Origin: an uncultured Hoeflea sp.
GTDB lineage: Bacteria; Pseudomonadota; Alphaproteobacteria; Rhizobiales; Rhizobiaceae
Assembly: GCF_947501405.1 (NCBI RefSeq)
Contig: NZ_CANMVK010000001.1
Location: forward strand, 992,001 to 1,056,000
Length of the DNA stretch: 64,000 bases
Reading direction: 5' to 3'
In this document: one piece after another, positions 9,099 to 18,883 of the stretch
Layout of the letters: each line of letters starts with the position of its first letter
Position numbering within the stretch: the first letter of the stretch is position 1
Translations under genes and position numbers: made by a program
The notes under the pieces: generated by a model
What the model saw: only the letters and a program-made list of their open reading frames with translations
Told to the model about the DNA's origin: nothing
Database searches by the model: none

Positions 9099-9656
9099 TC
9101 AGGCAGCCTCCATGGCTTCGACCTGCTCGCCATTGACGGATTTGCCGACCGCCTCGAAAGCCCATTTCTTGATCTGCTCTTCAAGCTCCTCGTTGCGCTG
9201 GCGCAGCGCCTCGATCTCGCCCTCGACCTTGTCGCGCTCGGCCTGGTGGATGGCATCGAGTTCGGCCTCGAGTTCCTGGACCCGGGTCTTGAGTGATTCA
9301 TTGTCCTGGCCGCCCAGCGAATCGAGCTGGTTCTGCAGGGCAAGGATCTGCGAGGTCGCCCTGGACTGGAAATCATTGAGCGCGGCGATCTGGGCAACCT
9401 GGGTCTCGTTGTCGCCGCCTGATTTGGGCGTGATGAACAAGGCGGCTATGGCCAGCAGCGCGTAAAGCGGCACCAGCGCGATCGCCAGGTCCTTGAGATT
9501 GTAATGCAGACCAATATGCCCGACATCGAACACCGCGGCGAAGAACAAGGCGGCCAGCGCAATCGCCAGCACGGCCACGATCTTCGAGACCAGGCCCATC
9601 ATGCCGCCGGATTTCTTTTTGGGCGTCTTGCCCTTGTCTGATTTCTGGCCTGCCAC
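9099..9656 (-). CDS. Two-helix membrane protein with C-terminal coiled coil, unknown function
   Basis: A 185-residue protein of no recognised family. After a lysine-rich N-terminus there are two hydrophobic segments (about residues 22-46 and 55-77). A long charged coiled coil follows (about 85-165), rich in E, Q, L and R with heptad spacing. The start is GTG at 9656, supported by an AAGGAG ribosome site seven bases upstream. The N-terminus is predicted cytoplasmic. It is convergent with iolG. The layout suggests an oligomeric inner-membrane scaffold (inference). Confidence 0.75.
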   Translation of the reverse strand: MAGQKSDKGKTPKKKSGGMMGLVSKIVAVLAIALAALFFAAVFDVGHIGLHYNLKDLAIALVPLYALLAIAALFITPKSGGDNETQVAQIAALNDFQSRATSQILALQNQLDSLGGQDNESLKTRVQELEAELDAIHQAERDKVEGEIEALRQRNEELEEQIKKWAFEAVGKSVNGEQVEAMEAA

Positions 9657-10028
9657 AACGAACTCCTTACGCGAAAACCAACCAAGGCGTCAGTGTCGAC
9701 CGGCGCTGCGCGGATCCGCAGATTCGCGGATGGTTGGAATGCCGGCGCGCGCCGCCTGAATGAGATTGGATTTGCATGCCGGGATCGGATTGATCGGACC
9801 GGCGGGTACGAGCCTGCATCATGCGGTCCCCAAACAGGACGCTCGCCAGCATAAGTCTAAGGCCTTGGATTTAAGGAAAGGTGAAAAGCGGCGTGCGATT
9901 TGCCGCTTTGATTGTCGACCTGCGGCCTTTCGCACCGTGGACGGTTCGGGCAGCGAATGAACCACGCAGCCCAGCCCGTTGGGCGTCAAAACCGAGGGGC
10001 AAACCAATCGGATATTTGGAAAATTGGA
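9657..10028. other. Intergenic stretch without a supported gene
   Basis: It carries the ribosome site of the GTG-start membrane protein at its left edge and a hairpin at 9885-9909. No open frame here has a convincing start or recognisable protein. Confidence 0.6.
9885..9909 (-). terminator. Hairpin downstream of tRNA-Val
   Basis: The 8-bp stem AAAGCGGC/GCCGCTTT with a 9-base loop is followed on the minus strand by TTTT. It lies about 120 bases downstream of the tRNA and is a plausible Rho-independent terminator for it. Confidence 0.5.
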
Positions 10029-10103
10029 TGGTGGGCGCGACAGGGATTGAACCTGTGACCCCTGCCGTGTGAAGGCAGTGCTCTCCCGCTGAGCTACGCG
10101 CCC
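10029..10103 (-). tRNA. tRNA-Val (anticodon CAC)
   Basis: A complete 75-nt cloverleaf including encoded CCA. The acceptor stem is GGGCGCG/CGCGCCC. The D arm has GCTC/GAGC. The anticodon stem CTGCC/GGCAG encloses the loop TTCACAC with anticodon CAC. The T arm is ACAGG, loop TTCAATC, CCTGT. All stems pair without mismatch. Confidence 0.97.
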
Positions 10104-10243
10104 GTCTCCGTCCCTCGCAATGAGGGGTCAACGGTTGGTCGGCGGTATAAGCGGTGCGGCCCGGCGGCGTCAAGCGCCAGTTGGGGCCTAAGCTGTTTTT
10201 GTCCGGAACAACGCGCTGCTTCCCCATTGGAGGGCGATTCAAC

Positions 10244-10936
10244 TCACACTGCGCCGGTCAAGCGGCGAACCATGGCGGCGTCCAGCTGGTCGAAATGTTC
10301 GATGATCAGATCGGGCGCGAATGTCTCCACCGGCTTGTCGGAGTAGCCGAAGGGAACGGCGATGACCGGCACGCTGGCGTTTTGCGCGGCGCGGATGTCG
10401 TTGACGCTGTCGCCGATCATCACCGCGCTGGACACAACGGCGCCGGCCTTCTCGATGGTGCCGAGAACATGATCGCCGTGGGGTTTCTTGACCGCAAATG
10501 TGTCGCCGCCGGTGATTGCATCAAACCGCTCGGTCAGTTCCAGCCCTTCCAGCAGACGGCGGGCCAGGCTTTCGGTCTTGTTGGTGCACACCGCCAGCCT
10601 CATTCCATCGGACTGCAGCCGGTCCAGCGCCGCCAGCAGTCCGGGGTAGGGTTTCGACCGCCCGGGCATGTCGGCTGCGTAATGGACAAGAAACGCCTCG
10701 AATGCGGTTTCGAGCTGTTCGGGGGAGGCGGGATGGCCGTGCAGCGCCCAGGCGCGTTCGATCATCGCCTTGGCGCCCTGGCCCACCAGCCAGGTCATGT
10801 CCTCAAACGCCACTGGTGCATGGCCGGTCAGCGCCAGCACATGGTTGAGGCTCGCCAACAGATCCGGCGCGGTGTCGATCAGCGTGCCGTCGAGATCGAA
10901 GATCACCAGGGGCGCAGGCGCGGGCGAGGAGGTCAT
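10244..10936 (-). CDS. gph: Phosphoglycolate phosphatase (HAD superfamily)
   Basis: Hydrolyses 2-phosphoglycolate, a product of DNA-end repair and oxygenation side reactions. It has 230 residues, the normal Gph length. HAD motif I is FDLDGTLIDT with D14 as nucleophile and D16 as acid/base, motif II is VCTNKT, and motifs III/IV are KKPHGD and MIGDSVNDI. It is convergent to the tRNA side and divergent from rpiA. Other small-molecule phosphatase activity cannot be excluded. Confidence 0.88.
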   Translation of the reverse strand: MTSSPAPAPLVIFDLDGTLIDTAPDLLASLNHVLALTGHAPVAFEDMTWLVGQGAKAMIERAWALHGHPASPEQLETAFEAFLVHYAADMPGRSKPYPGLLAALDRLQSDGMRLAVCTNKTESLARRLLEGLELTERFDAITGGDTFAVKKPHGDHVLGTIEKAGAVVSSAVMIGDSVNDIRAAQNASVPVIAVPFGYSDKPVETFAPDLIIEHFDQLDAAMVRRLTGAV

Positions 10937-11141
10937 GGCTTACATTCCGGGATGACTGAAGGGCAGGGTGTGACGCGGCGAGCCATAGCAGCCGGGCTGC
11001 TTACGGGCAATTGTCGCCGTGGTGCGATCCAGGTCCGGGCTTGGTCTGATTGCCCGTGTCCGGGCGCGTGATCGCGGGCTTTGCCTGATGCGGCTTACAT
11101 GCTAACAGGCGACCCGGTAGCAACAACAATGGCAGGCTGGC

Positions 11142-11840
11142 ATGGACGCCCGGCAACTCAAAATCCAGGCGGCGCAGGCCGCACTCGACCATGTCGAGGA
11201 CGGAATGCGGCTTGGAATCGGCACTGGATCGACGGCGGATGAATTCGTCAGACTGCTTGCCGAGAAAGTGTCGGAAGGCTTCAATGTTCGCGGCGTGCCG
11301 ACCTCGGAGCGCACTGCACGGCTGTGTGTTGAACTGGGTGTGCCGCTCTACTCGCTCGATGATATGCCCGAACTCGATCTTGCCATCGACGGCGCCGATG
11401 AAATCGACGGTCGGCTGGGGCTGATCAAGGGCGGCGGCGGCGCGTTGTTGCGCGAGAAAATCGTTGCCTCGGCCTCCTCTCGAATGATCGTGATCGCCGA
11501 CGAATCCAAGCTGGTGGACACGCTGGGCCAATTTCCGCTGCCCATCGAAGTGGCGCAATTCGGCATGGCCGCAACCCGCATCGCGGTCGAGCGGCTGGCT
11601 TCCCGGTTGGGGCTGTCCGGCGCGATTGACCAGCGTGTGGAAAAGGACGGGCCCTATCTTACTGACGGGGATCATTATATTCTCGACGCATCATTTGGCC
11701 GCATTCCGGATGCAGAAGCCCTCGCAACCGGACTCGCCGCGATTGCAGGTGTCGTCGAACACGGGTTGTTTCTCAACATGGCGGACGCCGCGATCATCGC
11801 CTCTGAACAGGGCGCGCGGACGTTGCGCACACAGGATTAA
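11142..11840 (+). CDS. rpiA: Ribose-5-phosphate isomerase A
   Basis: Interconverts ribose 5-phosphate and ribulose 5-phosphate in the pentose phosphate pathway. It has 232 residues. Signature motifs are [11 protein letters not shown] (phosphate binding), AIDGADEID with catalytic Asp, and [16 protein letters not shown]. It is followed 18 bases later by the DUF2059 gene, probably co-transcribed. Confidence 0.96.
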   Translation: MDARQLKIQAAQAALDHVEDGMRLGIGTGSTADEFVRLLAEKVSEGFNVRGVPTSERTARLCVELGVPLYSLDDMPELDLAIDGADEIDGRLGLIKGGGGALLREKIVASASSRMIVIADESKLVDTLGQFPLPIEVAQFGMAATRIAVERLASRLGLSGAIDQRVEKDGPYLTDGDHYILDASFGRIPDAEALATGLAAIAGVVEHGLFLNMADAAIIASEQGARTLRTQD

Positions 11841-11858
11841 ACAGGAGTGAAACCGAAC

Positions 11859-12398
11859 ATGACTATTCACACCGGTCTCAGGCGCTTCGGCGCGGGATTG
11901 ATCGTGGCCTCCAGCCTGGTTTTTGCAGGCGGTTCCGCCTTGGCCCAGGAGATCGCGCAGGATCATCTGACTGCGGCGCGCTCGGCGCTTGCGGCGCTCA
12001 AGGCGACCGACCAGTTCGATTCCATCATTCCCGCCGCCGCAGAACGGCTGAAGGTCTCGCTGATCCGCGCCAATGGCGATCTCCAGGAAATCATCAGTGC
12101 AACCGTGGATGAGGAAGCGCTGAAGATCGTTCCGCGACGCGCCGATCTTGAGAGGGAAGCGGCGGAGATCTACGCCAAATCCTTCACCATGGAAGAGCTC
12201 ACCGCGATCACCGACTTCTACAATTCCGAGCCTGGAAAGAAGCTGATCGAAAACGGTCCTCTGGTGACCCGCGAATTGCTCAAATCCGCGGAAATCTGGT
12301 CGGCCGGCATTGCCCGCGATCTTTCCCAAAACGTCAATGTGTCGCTGCAGGAAACCATCGGTGCGCGACCTAAAGTTGGCGCTCCGCAGGAAAACTGA
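11859..12398 (+). CDS. Secreted DUF2059-domain protein
   Basis: A 179-residue exported protein of unknown function. The signal peptide ends at SALA-QE around residue 30. The mature part is helical, with the DUF2059-type core SFTMEELTAITDFYNSEPGKK. The ATG at 11859 is preferred over the in-frame GTG at 11847 because the AGGAG ribosome site overlaps the latter. It is conserved next to rpiA and gor in many rhizobia (from memory), and likely periplasmic. A strong terminator follows. Confidence 0.85.
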   Translation: MTIHTGLRRFGAGLIVASSLVFAGGSALAQEIAQDHLTAARSALAALKATDQFDSIIPAAAERLKVSLIRANGDLQEIISATVDEEALKIVPRRADLEREAAEIYAKSFTMEELTAITDFYNSEPGKKLIENGPLVTRELLKSAEIWSAGIARDLSQNVNVSLQETIGARPKVGAPQEN

Positions 12399-12458
12399 TC
12401 ATCTTGGATTGAACCTTGCCCGGCAATGGTCACATTGCCGTGTGCAGGCGACAAATAT

Positions 12459-12490
12459 AAAGCCCGGGCGCCCGCCCGGGCTTTTATTTT
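12459..12490 (+). terminator. Rho-independent terminator of rpiA-DUF2059
   Basis: A 12-bp stem AAAGCCCGGGCG/CGCCCGGGCTTT with a minimal loop is followed by TATTTT. Confidence 0.85.
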
Positions 12491-12654
12491 GACAGCGCAT
12501 CTCTACAAAGGCCTCAGATGCGCCGCGCCACCGGCGACGGATGGCAGGTGCGGGTGTCCGGTTTGCGGCGAGGCGCTGCGCGGATGCCTGCGGGCGTTGC
12601 CAGATCCTGGGCGCAATCCCGGGAACCAAGCGGAATTGCAAAGGAAAGCCTTCG

Positions 12655-14043
12655 ATGAGCGAATATGATTACGACCTGTTTGTTATCGGCGGCGGTTCGG
12701 GCGGCGTTCGTGCCGCGCGGCTCGCGGCGGGTCTGGGCAAAAAGGTGGCGATCGCCGAGGAATACCGGTTTGGCGGCACATGTGTCATTCGCGGCTGCGT
12801 GCCCAAGAAACTGTTCGTGTACGCCTCGCAGTTCTCCGAGCATTTCGAGGATGCCGGCGGCTACGGCTGGACGGTGGGCGAAAGCCGGTTCGACTGGCCG
12901 GCGCTGATTGCCAACAAGGACCGGGAGATCGAGCGGCTTGAGGGCCTTTACCAGCACGGGCTGGAAAATGCAGGCGCGGAAATCATCGCCTCGCGGGCCG
13001 AACTCACCGGGCCTAATTCGGTACGCATCAAATCGACCGGCCGGGTGGTTACCGCCGAGCGGATTCTGATCGCCGTTGGCGGCAAGCCCAATCCGCATGC
13101 CTCGCTGCCTGGTCATGAGCTGTGCATCAGTTCCAACGAGGCCTTCCATCTCGAGGCTTTGCCCAAGGCGGTGGTGATCGCCGGCGGCGGTTACATCGCG
13201 GTCGAGTTCGCCAACATCTTCCATGGCATGGGCGTGGACACCACGCTGATCTATCGCGGCCAGGAAATCCTGTCGCGCTTCGATATCGACATGCGCCGCG
13301 GGCTGCACCAGGCAATGGAGCAGAAAGGCATCCGCATCCTGTGCCATGAGGTGTTCGCCAAGATCGAGCGCGGCGCCGATGGTCGGCTTCTGGCTCATAC
13401 CTCGACAGGAAAGGCGCTGGTGGCCGATCAGGTTATGCTGGCGCTTGGCCGTAATCCCAACACCGCCGGTCTGGGGCTCGAGGCGGCCGGCGTGAAGACC
13501 GGCCAGAAGGGCGAAATCCTGGTGGACGAGTATTCCCGCACCAATGTCGAAAGCATCTACGCCGTCGGTGACGTCACCAATCGGGTGGAACTGACGCCGG
13601 TAGCGATTCACGAGGCCATGTGCCTGATTGAAACGCTCTACAAGGACAATCCGACCTCGCCCGATCACGACCTCATCGCCACGGCTGTGTTCTCGCAACC
13701 CGAGATCGGCACCGTGGGACTGTCGGAAGATGCTGCCGCGAAAGCCTATGACGAGCTCGAGATCTACCGCGCCGAGTTCCGCCCGATGAAGGCGACGCTG
13801 TCGGGCCGGCAGGAAAAGACCATCATGAAACTCATCGTCAACGCCGAAGACCGCAAGGTGATCGGCGCCCATATTCTCGGCCATGACGCCGGCGAAATGG
13901 CGCAGATTCTCGGGATTGCGCTCAAGGCGGGATGCACCAAGGATGATTTCGACCGCACCATGGCGGTTCACCCGACCGCGTCGGAAGAATTGGTGACCAT
14001 GTATCAGCCGAGCTACCGGTTAAAGGGCGGCGAGCGGGTCTGA
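12655..14043 (+). CDS. gor: Glutathione reductase
   Basis: FAD/NADPH-dependent disulfide reductase, 462 residues, that regenerates GSH from GSSG in the cytoplasm. The FAD dinucleotide motif VIGGGSGG is at residue 10. The redox-active disulfide CVIRGC is C43/C48. VIAGGGYIAVEFA is the NADPH Rossmann motif, YAVGDVTNR the second FAD motif, and HPTASEE carries the catalytic His-Glu pair. The NADPH-binding arginine after ADTT-type motifs is represented by TTLIYRG. The ribosome site AAGGAAA precedes the ATG at 12655. Further upstream in-frame codons lie in intergenic DNA. Confidence 0.95.
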   Translation: MSEYDYDLFVIGGGSGGVRAARLAAGLGKKVAIAEEYRFGGTCVIRGCVPKKLFVYASQFSEHFEDAGGYGWTVGESRFDWPALIANKDREIERLEGLYQHGLENAGAEIIASRAELTGPNSVRIKSTGRVVTAERILIAVGGKPNPHASLPGHELCISSNEAFHLEALPKAVVIAGGGYIAVEFANIFHGMGVDTTLIYRGQEILSRFDIDMRRGLHQAMEQKGIRILCHEVFAKIERGADGRLLAHTSTGKALVADQVMLALGRNPNTAGLGLEAAGVKTGQKGEILVDEYSRTNVESIYAVGDVTNRVELTPVAIHEAMCLIETLYKDNPTSPDHDLIATAVFSQPEIGTVGLSEDAAAKAYDELEIYRAEFRPMKATLSGRQEKTIMKLIVNAEDRKVIGAHILGHDAGEMAQILGIALKAGCTKDDFDRTMAVHPTASEELVTMYQPSYRLKGGERV

Positions 14044-14064
14044 CAGCGCAGGCCGGGATCGGAC

Positions 14065-14760
14065 ATGGATCGCGCCGCCTTTTTCGCGCATTTGACCGTG
14101 ACCGATCCGGTGCTGTTTCGGGATGGAATGACGGCGGCGCAGCGCGCCGGCCTGTCATTGAAGCTCGATGTCTGGGCACGGTGGTATGCTCACGCTCATC
14201 CGGTCAGCTATCTCGCCGCCGCACTTGGCCAGATCTACCGGGAGACTGGCGGCCGCATGGAGCCGGTGCTGGAGGCGTTTGCGCCTGATCGCGAGACCGC
14301 GGCGCAGCGCCTGCAGGCCGCCTGGGAGGCGGGCCGCCTCAAATGGGTCCGGCAGCCCTATTGGGAACGTGACGAGACCGGCCGGCGGCCGCTCGGCGGC
14401 GGCGATATCCAGCTCACCCACAGGCGCAATTATATTGCGGCGGAAACGCGGCTCAGCGACCGCTTTGGCGTCAGCATCGGCTTGTCCGAAAACTATGACC
14501 TTATTCTCGATCCGGTGGTCTCGGCGCATGTGGCCTTCGCCGGCATGATCGAGGGTTGGTTCCGATCCTGCAAGCTTGATGATTTCTGCTCCGATGCGGG
14601 TTTCGACTATGCCGCGGCTCGCGACATCGTCAATGGTGACGCGGGGTTGATCGGCGACGAGATCGCCCGCAATTGCGAAGTCTTCGAGGCGGCATTGCGA
14701 GCGGCGGGCGCGGATCGCGCCTTCGGCCCCCCAGAAGTGGATATCGACTGGCCAAGCTAG
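14065..14760 (+). CDS. GH19/lysozyme-like glycoside hydrolase (predicted chitinase family)
   Basis: A 231-residue lysozyme-fold protein resembling predicted chitinases and phage-type endolysins of family GH19. The region GQIYRETGGRMEPVLEAF contains the likely catalytic Glu, and LGGGDIQLTHRRNY is the typical second motif. No signal peptide is apparent, so export, if any, would use another route. It starts 21 bases after gor. Substrate is most likely peptidoglycan rather than chitin (inference). There are no phage genes nearby, so it may be a domesticated endolysin. Confidence 0.72.
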   Translation: MDRAAFFAHLTVTDPVLFRDGMTAAQRAGLSLKLDVWARWYAHAHPVSYLAAALGQIYRETGGRMEPVLEAFAPDRETAAQRLQAAWEAGRLKWVRQPYWERDETGRRPLGGGDIQLTHRRNYIAAETRLSDRFGVSIGLSENYDLILDPVVSAHVAFAGMIEGWFRSCKLDDFCSDAGFDYAAARDIVNGDAGLIGDEIARNCEVFEAALRAAGADRAFGPPEVDIDWPS

Positions 14761-15028
14761 GGTAGCTCGTCTGGTTCAGTCGGGAAATCCTATCAATTCA
14801 AAGGATTGGGCGGGGCTCCTGAGAATTCGATTCGGGCCGTTGAAGAGTTGATTCAAGTCTTCTTGCCGGGCAATTCGACAGATTCTTCACTCTATGGACC
14901 TTGGTCCGGGTGGCATCCAGGGTGTCGGCAAACGTGGTAGCGCTGGAGGTGGATTTGACGGCGCCAATACGGGTGAGTCTGGATCTCGCCCACCTGGCCG
15001 ATATCACATTCGGGCCTTGACCCGGGGG

Positions 15029-16399
15029 CTACTGAAACCATTTGAGGATGCGCAGTTTGGCCTTGGTGAAAGGCGGGTAACGCAGGGGCGGATCCGGCCA
15101 TTCCGTTTTGGTCAGGATGCTCTTGGCATGGCTGAACGTGTCGAAACTGGCCCGGCCGTGATAGGCGCCCATACCGCTGGTGCCGACGCCGCCAAATGGC
15201 AGGTCCGGGATGGAAATCTGCATGACCGCATCATTGACGCAGGCGCTTCCGGAACTCGTTTGCCCCAGCACCGTGTCGCGCACGTCCCGGGAGTTGGAAA
15301 ACAAATACAGCGCCAGCGGCTTGGGCCGGGCGTTGACGAATGCAACCGCCTCGTCGATCGATTTCCAGGTCAAGACCGGCAGCAGAGGTCCGAATATCTC
15401 CTGGTTCATGATCTCGGAACGCGGATCGACATCGGTCAGGATCGTGGGCGCGATATAGCGGCTGGCCTCATCGACCGAGCCGCCGGTGGCGATGGTTCCA
15501 TCACGCATCAGGCCGCGCACGCGGTCGAAATGCCTGGCATTGATCATCCTGGGATAATCGTCGCTCATACGCGGGTCTTCTCCGAAGAAGGCGCGGATCG
15601 AGGTCTTCATCCGGGCAACGAGATCCTCCGTGATGGTCTCGTCCACCAAAATATAGTCGGGCGCGATACAGGTCTGGCCGGCGTTGAGAAATTTGGCCCA
15701 GGTGATCCGGCGGGCGGCGACATCGAGATCGCAAGTGCCATCGACGATACAGGGGCTCTTCCCGCCAAGCTCCAAGGTCACCGGAGTGAGATGCCTGGCG
15801 GCAGCCGTCATGACGCTCTTGCCGACGCCTTCGCTTCCGGTGAAGAAGATATGGTCGAAACGATGGTCGAGCAGATCGATTGCGGTTTCGACCCCGCCTT
15901 CGACCACACGGAAGGCGTCCGTGTCGAGATAGGAGGGGATCAGCCGCGCCAGCACCGCGGAGGTCGCGGGCGACAGTTCCGAAGGTTTGAGAACCGCGCA
16001 ATTCCCCGCGGAAATGGCGCCGATCAGCGGCGTGATCAGGAGATTGAAGGGATAGTTCCACGGCGCGATGATCAGCACGACACCGAGCGGTTCTGCGACA
16101 ATGCGACTGTGTCCGGGCTGATTGACCAAAGGTGTCGAGACCTTGCGCGGCCGCATCCATTTCTTCAGATGCGCGAGTGCATGCGCGAGTTCCGTCAGCA
16201 CCGGACCGGTTTCGGTCATCCGGCCTTCGAAACCGGATTTGGCCAGATCGGCGTGAAGTGCTTCCAGCAGAGCGGGTTCATTCTCATCGATCATGGATTT
16301 GAGCCGCAGCAACTGGTTGCGCCGCCATTCATAGGGGCGTGTCCTTTGCACCGCGAAGGCTTCGCGGAGGCCGGCGAGCATTTCCGACGTGGCGGTCAT
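15029..16399 (-). CDS. NAD(P)-dependent aldehyde dehydrogenase (class 3 / coniferyl-type)
   Basis: A 456-residue ALDH, of the shorter class 3 type, oxidising an aldehyde to the carboxylate. Motifs in order are APWNYPFNLLI, FTGSEGVGK (cofactor), LELGGKSP with general base E210, and NAGQTCIAPDY with catalytic C244. The C-terminal hydrophobic tail typical of membrane-bound class 3 enzymes is not evident. It is divergent from the next gene. Long-chain, coniferyl and benzaldehyde substrates are all possible. Confidence 0.88.
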   Translation of the reverse strand: MTATSEMLAGLREAFAVQRTRPYEWRRNQLLRLKSMIDENEPALLEALHADLAKSGFEGRMTETGPVLTELAHALAHLKKWMRPRKVSTPLVNQPGHSRIVAEPLGVVLIIAPWNYPFNLLITPLIGAISAGNCAVLKPSELSPATSAVLARLIPSYLDTDAFRVVEGGVETAIDLLDHRFDHIFFTGSEGVGKSVMTAAARHLTPVTLELGGKSPCIVDGTCDLDVAARRITWAKFLNAGQTCIAPDYILVDETITEDLVARMKTSIRAFFGEDPRMSDDYPRMINARHFDRVRGLMRDGTIATGGSVDEASRYIAPTILTDVDPRSEIMNQEIFGPLLPVLTWKSIDEAVAFVNARPKPLALYLFSNSRDVRDTVLGQTSSGSACVNDAVMQISIPDLPFGGVGTSGMGAYHGRASFDTFSHAKSILTKTEWPDPPLRYPPFTKAKLRILKWFQ

Positions 16400-16539
16400 C
16401 GAGAAAGACCTCTGGTTGATGCGTTAATGGCGTCGAGGCTGTATCTTCATAATTCTGCCTGTCGACAGCCAATGTCTAGTTATATAAGGGAACGTCAATT
16501 GAACACCATGGTTCCATCCGGCAAACCGAGTTTCTGGCC

Positions 16540-17136
16540 ATGCAAAGTCCGCTGATCGGCTATTTCGGGTACGGGTCTCTCGTCAACCGGGCCACGCTTT
16601 CAAGCTCTGTTGTTGCCGCGTTTCCCGCACGCCTGAATGGCTGGAAGCGGACCTGGCGGCCGCGGCCGCGGATGGAGGGAGAAACGGTTCTGCCGCTTTC
16701 CCCGTCGCTGTTGACCGCGCACCGTGCCCCGGACCGGGCCATCGACGGTTTGCTGGTTGTCGATGGGGCTGACCGGCTTGGAGATCTCGATGCCCGCGAG
16801 TTCCGCTATCACCGGCGTGACGTCTGCTTGTCGGATTTCGAGTTTTTGGCTGAAGTCCCGCAAATCGACATGCGGGTTCATGTCTACGAGGCGCGGGTTG
16901 AACTGCCGCCGGTTGACGGACCGGCGCCGATTTTGCGCTCCTATCTCGATGCGGTGATGCAAGGGTTCCTGCGTGAGTTTGGTGAGGCCGGGTTGCGCCG
17001 GTTCGTGGCCGAGACCGAGGCGTTTCACACCCCCATCCACGAAGATCGCCATGCGCCGGTCTACAGCCGTTCGGTGGATCTGCAATCGGGGGAGGCGGAA
17101 TTGTTTGATGCTGTCCTGCCCGGACCGGCCCGTTAG
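16540..17136 (+). CDS. Gamma-glutamylcyclotransferase-like protein
   Basis: A 198-residue protein with the BtrG/GGCT-fold N-terminal signature [10 protein letters not shown]. It then departs from characterised ChaC enzymes, with a C-terminal part [19 protein letters not shown]. Members act on gamma-glutamyl peptides, including glutathione degradation, or have unknown roles. The start is the ATG at 16540. It lies alone between the divergent aldehyde dehydrogenase and the DAHP synthase. Family placement is moderate; enzymatic activity is not demonstrated by the sequence. Confidence 0.7.
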   Translation: MQSPLIGYFGYGSLVNRATLSSSVVAAFPARLNGWKRTWRPRPRMEGETVLPLSPSLLTAHRAPDRAIDGLLVVDGADRLGDLDAREFRYHRRDVCLSDFEFLAEVPQIDMRVHVYEARVELPPVDGPAPILRSYLDAVMQGFLREFGEAGLRRFVAETEAFHTPIHEDRHAPVYSRSVDLQSGEAELFDAVLPGPAR

Positions 17137-17276
17137 GGCGCAGCGAAAAGCCATTCCAACCGCCTTGCACGAGCCTGATTCGCGCGGGCGGGTTTGCAGC
17201 GCGCGAAACCTTCGCTATAAGCCCGGGCTTATCCGATTATCCATGGGCCTCGGCCCGCCAAACACCGGTGAACGAC

Positions 17277-18650
17277 ATGGCACAGAACTGGACCCCTTCA
17301 AGCTGGCGCAACAAACCGATCCAGCAGGTGCCCGAGTATCCGAATGCGGAAGAACTCAAGGCAACCGAGGCGCGACTGGCCAAGTTTCCGCCGCTGGTTT
17401 TTGCAGGTGAAGCCCGGCGGCTGAAAGCCTCGCTGGCTGAAGTGGCCGAAGGCCGCGGATTCCTGCTGCAGGGCGGCGATTGCGCCGAGGCCTTCGCCGA
17501 GCATGAGGCCGACAATATTCGCGATTTCTTCCGCGTGTTCCTGCAAATGGCCGTAGTGCTGACCTTCGGCGCACAGCAGCCGGTGGTCAAGGTTGGCCGT
17601 ATTGCCGGCCAGTTCGCCAAACCGCGCTCGGCGCCGATGGAAACCAAGGGCGACACCTCATGGCCGAGCTACCGCGGCGATATCGTCAACGGCACCGACT
17701 TTTCGGAAGCCGCGCGCGTTCCCGATCCTCAGCGCCAGGTGATGGCCTACCGGCAGTCGGCGGCGACGCTTAATCTGCTGCGCGCCTTTGCCCAGGGCGG
17801 TTACGCCAATCTGGATAATGTGCATCAGTGGATGCTGGGCTTTGTCCATGACAGCCCGCAGGCCGAGCGTTACCGCAAGCTGGCCGACCGGATTTCCGAA
17901 ACCATGGACTTCATGAAGGCCATCGGTATTACCGCCGAGAGCCATCCCAACCTGCGCGAGACCGATTTCTTCACCAGCCACGAAGCGCTGCTTCTGGGTT
18001 ATGAGGAAGCGTTGACCCGCAACGATTCCACCTCGGGCGATTTCTACACCACGTCGGGCCATATGATCTGGATCGGCGACCGGACCCGGCAGCCCGATCA
18101 CGCCCATGTCGAGTTCGCCCGCGGCATCAAGAATCCGATCGGCCTTAAATGCGGCCCGTCGCTCGATCCCGACGAGCTGCTCGCGCTGATCGACATTCTC
18201 AATCCCGCCAACGAGGCCGGCCGTCTGACGCTGATTGCCCGTTTCGGTCATGACAAGGTTGCCGATCATCTGCCCAAACTGATCCGCGCCGTCGAGCGTG
18301 AAGGCCGCAAGGTGGTATGGTCGTGCGATCCGATGCATGGCAACACGATCACGCTCAACTCCTACAAGACCCGGCCGTTCGAGCGGATCCTGTCAGAGGT
18401 GGATTCCTTCTTCCAGATCCACCGTGCAGAGGGCACCCATCCCGGCGGCATCCATGTCGAGATGACCGGCAAGAACGTCACTGAATGCACTGGCGGCGCT
18501 CGCGCCTTGACCGGTGAGGATTTGCAGGACCGCTACCATACCCATTGCGACCCGCGCCTCAATGCCGACCAAGCGCTCGAACTGGCCTTCCTGGTGGCCG
18601 AACGCATGAAGGGCGGTCGCGACGAGGAGAAGGCTGTCGTCAACGGGTAA
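17277..18650 (+). CDS. Class II (plant-type) 3-deoxy-7-phosphoheptulonate synthase
   Basis: First step of the shikimate pathway, condensing PEP with erythrose 4-phosphate. It has 457 residues and starts [20 protein letters not shown], typical of AroA-II enzymes. The core motifs are [17 protein letters not shown] with the metal-binding Cys, [14 protein letters not shown]-type phosphate site, [11 protein letters not shown] and [11 protein letters not shown]. The ATG at 17277 is preferred to the in-frame GTG at 17268. A strong terminator follows. Confidence 0.95.
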   Translation: MAQNWTPSSWRNKPIQQVPEYPNAEELKATEARLAKFPPLVFAGEARRLKASLAEVAEGRGFLLQGGDCAEAFAEHEADNIRDFFRVFLQMAVVLTFGAQQPVVKVGRIAGQFAKPRSAPMETKGDTSWPSYRGDIVNGTDFSEAARVPDPQRQVMAYRQSAATLNLLRAFAQGGYANLDNVHQWMLGFVHDSPQAERYRKLADRISETMDFMKAIGITAESHPNLRETDFFTSHEALLLGYEEALTRNDSTSGDFYTTSGHMIWIGDRTRQPDHAHVEFARGIKNPIGLKCGPSLDPDELLALIDILNPANEAGRLTLIARFGHDKVADHLPKLIRAVEREGRKVVWSCDPMHGNTITLNSYKTRPFERILSEVDSFFQIHRAEGTHPGGIHVEMTGKNVTECTGGARALTGEDLQDRYHTHCDPRLNADQALELAFLVAERMKGGRDEEKAVVNG

Positions 18651-18682
18651 CGCCGCAGCTCCAGTCGACTGACATGATTGCG

Positions 18683-18711
18683 AAAACGCCGGGGGAAACT
18701 CCGGCGTTTTT
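18683..18711 (+). terminator. Rho-independent terminator after DAHP synthase
   Basis: Stem AAAACGCCGG/CCGGCGTTTT (10 bp) with an 8-base loop, ending in a run of five T. Confidence 0.9.
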
Positions 18712-18883
18712 GTGTTGGGAGTGAAGTCTTTGGGTGTTGCCAACCCATTGTTCGCCGATGCCGGAAACCGGATCACAAAGTGTGCAACGACGTCTTTTAA
18801 CGTCGCAAATGTCAGTGGCATGGCGGGACGGGTCCGTGATTGTATTGCGTCGAACCCGAGAACCACACCTTTTGGAGATCCCG

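Noticed and set aside
10029-10103. tRNA-linked integration site for a genomic island
   Set aside because: No direct repeat of the tRNA 3' end or integrase was seen nearby; flanking genes are housekeeping.
14065-14760. Prophage remnant around the GH19 gene
   Set aside because: No holin, tail, integrase or attachment-site features on either side.
14894-16555. A 553-codon plus-strand open frame opposite the aldehyde dehydrogenase
   Set aside because: Shadow of a clear ALDH gene; no recognisable domains or ribosome site.
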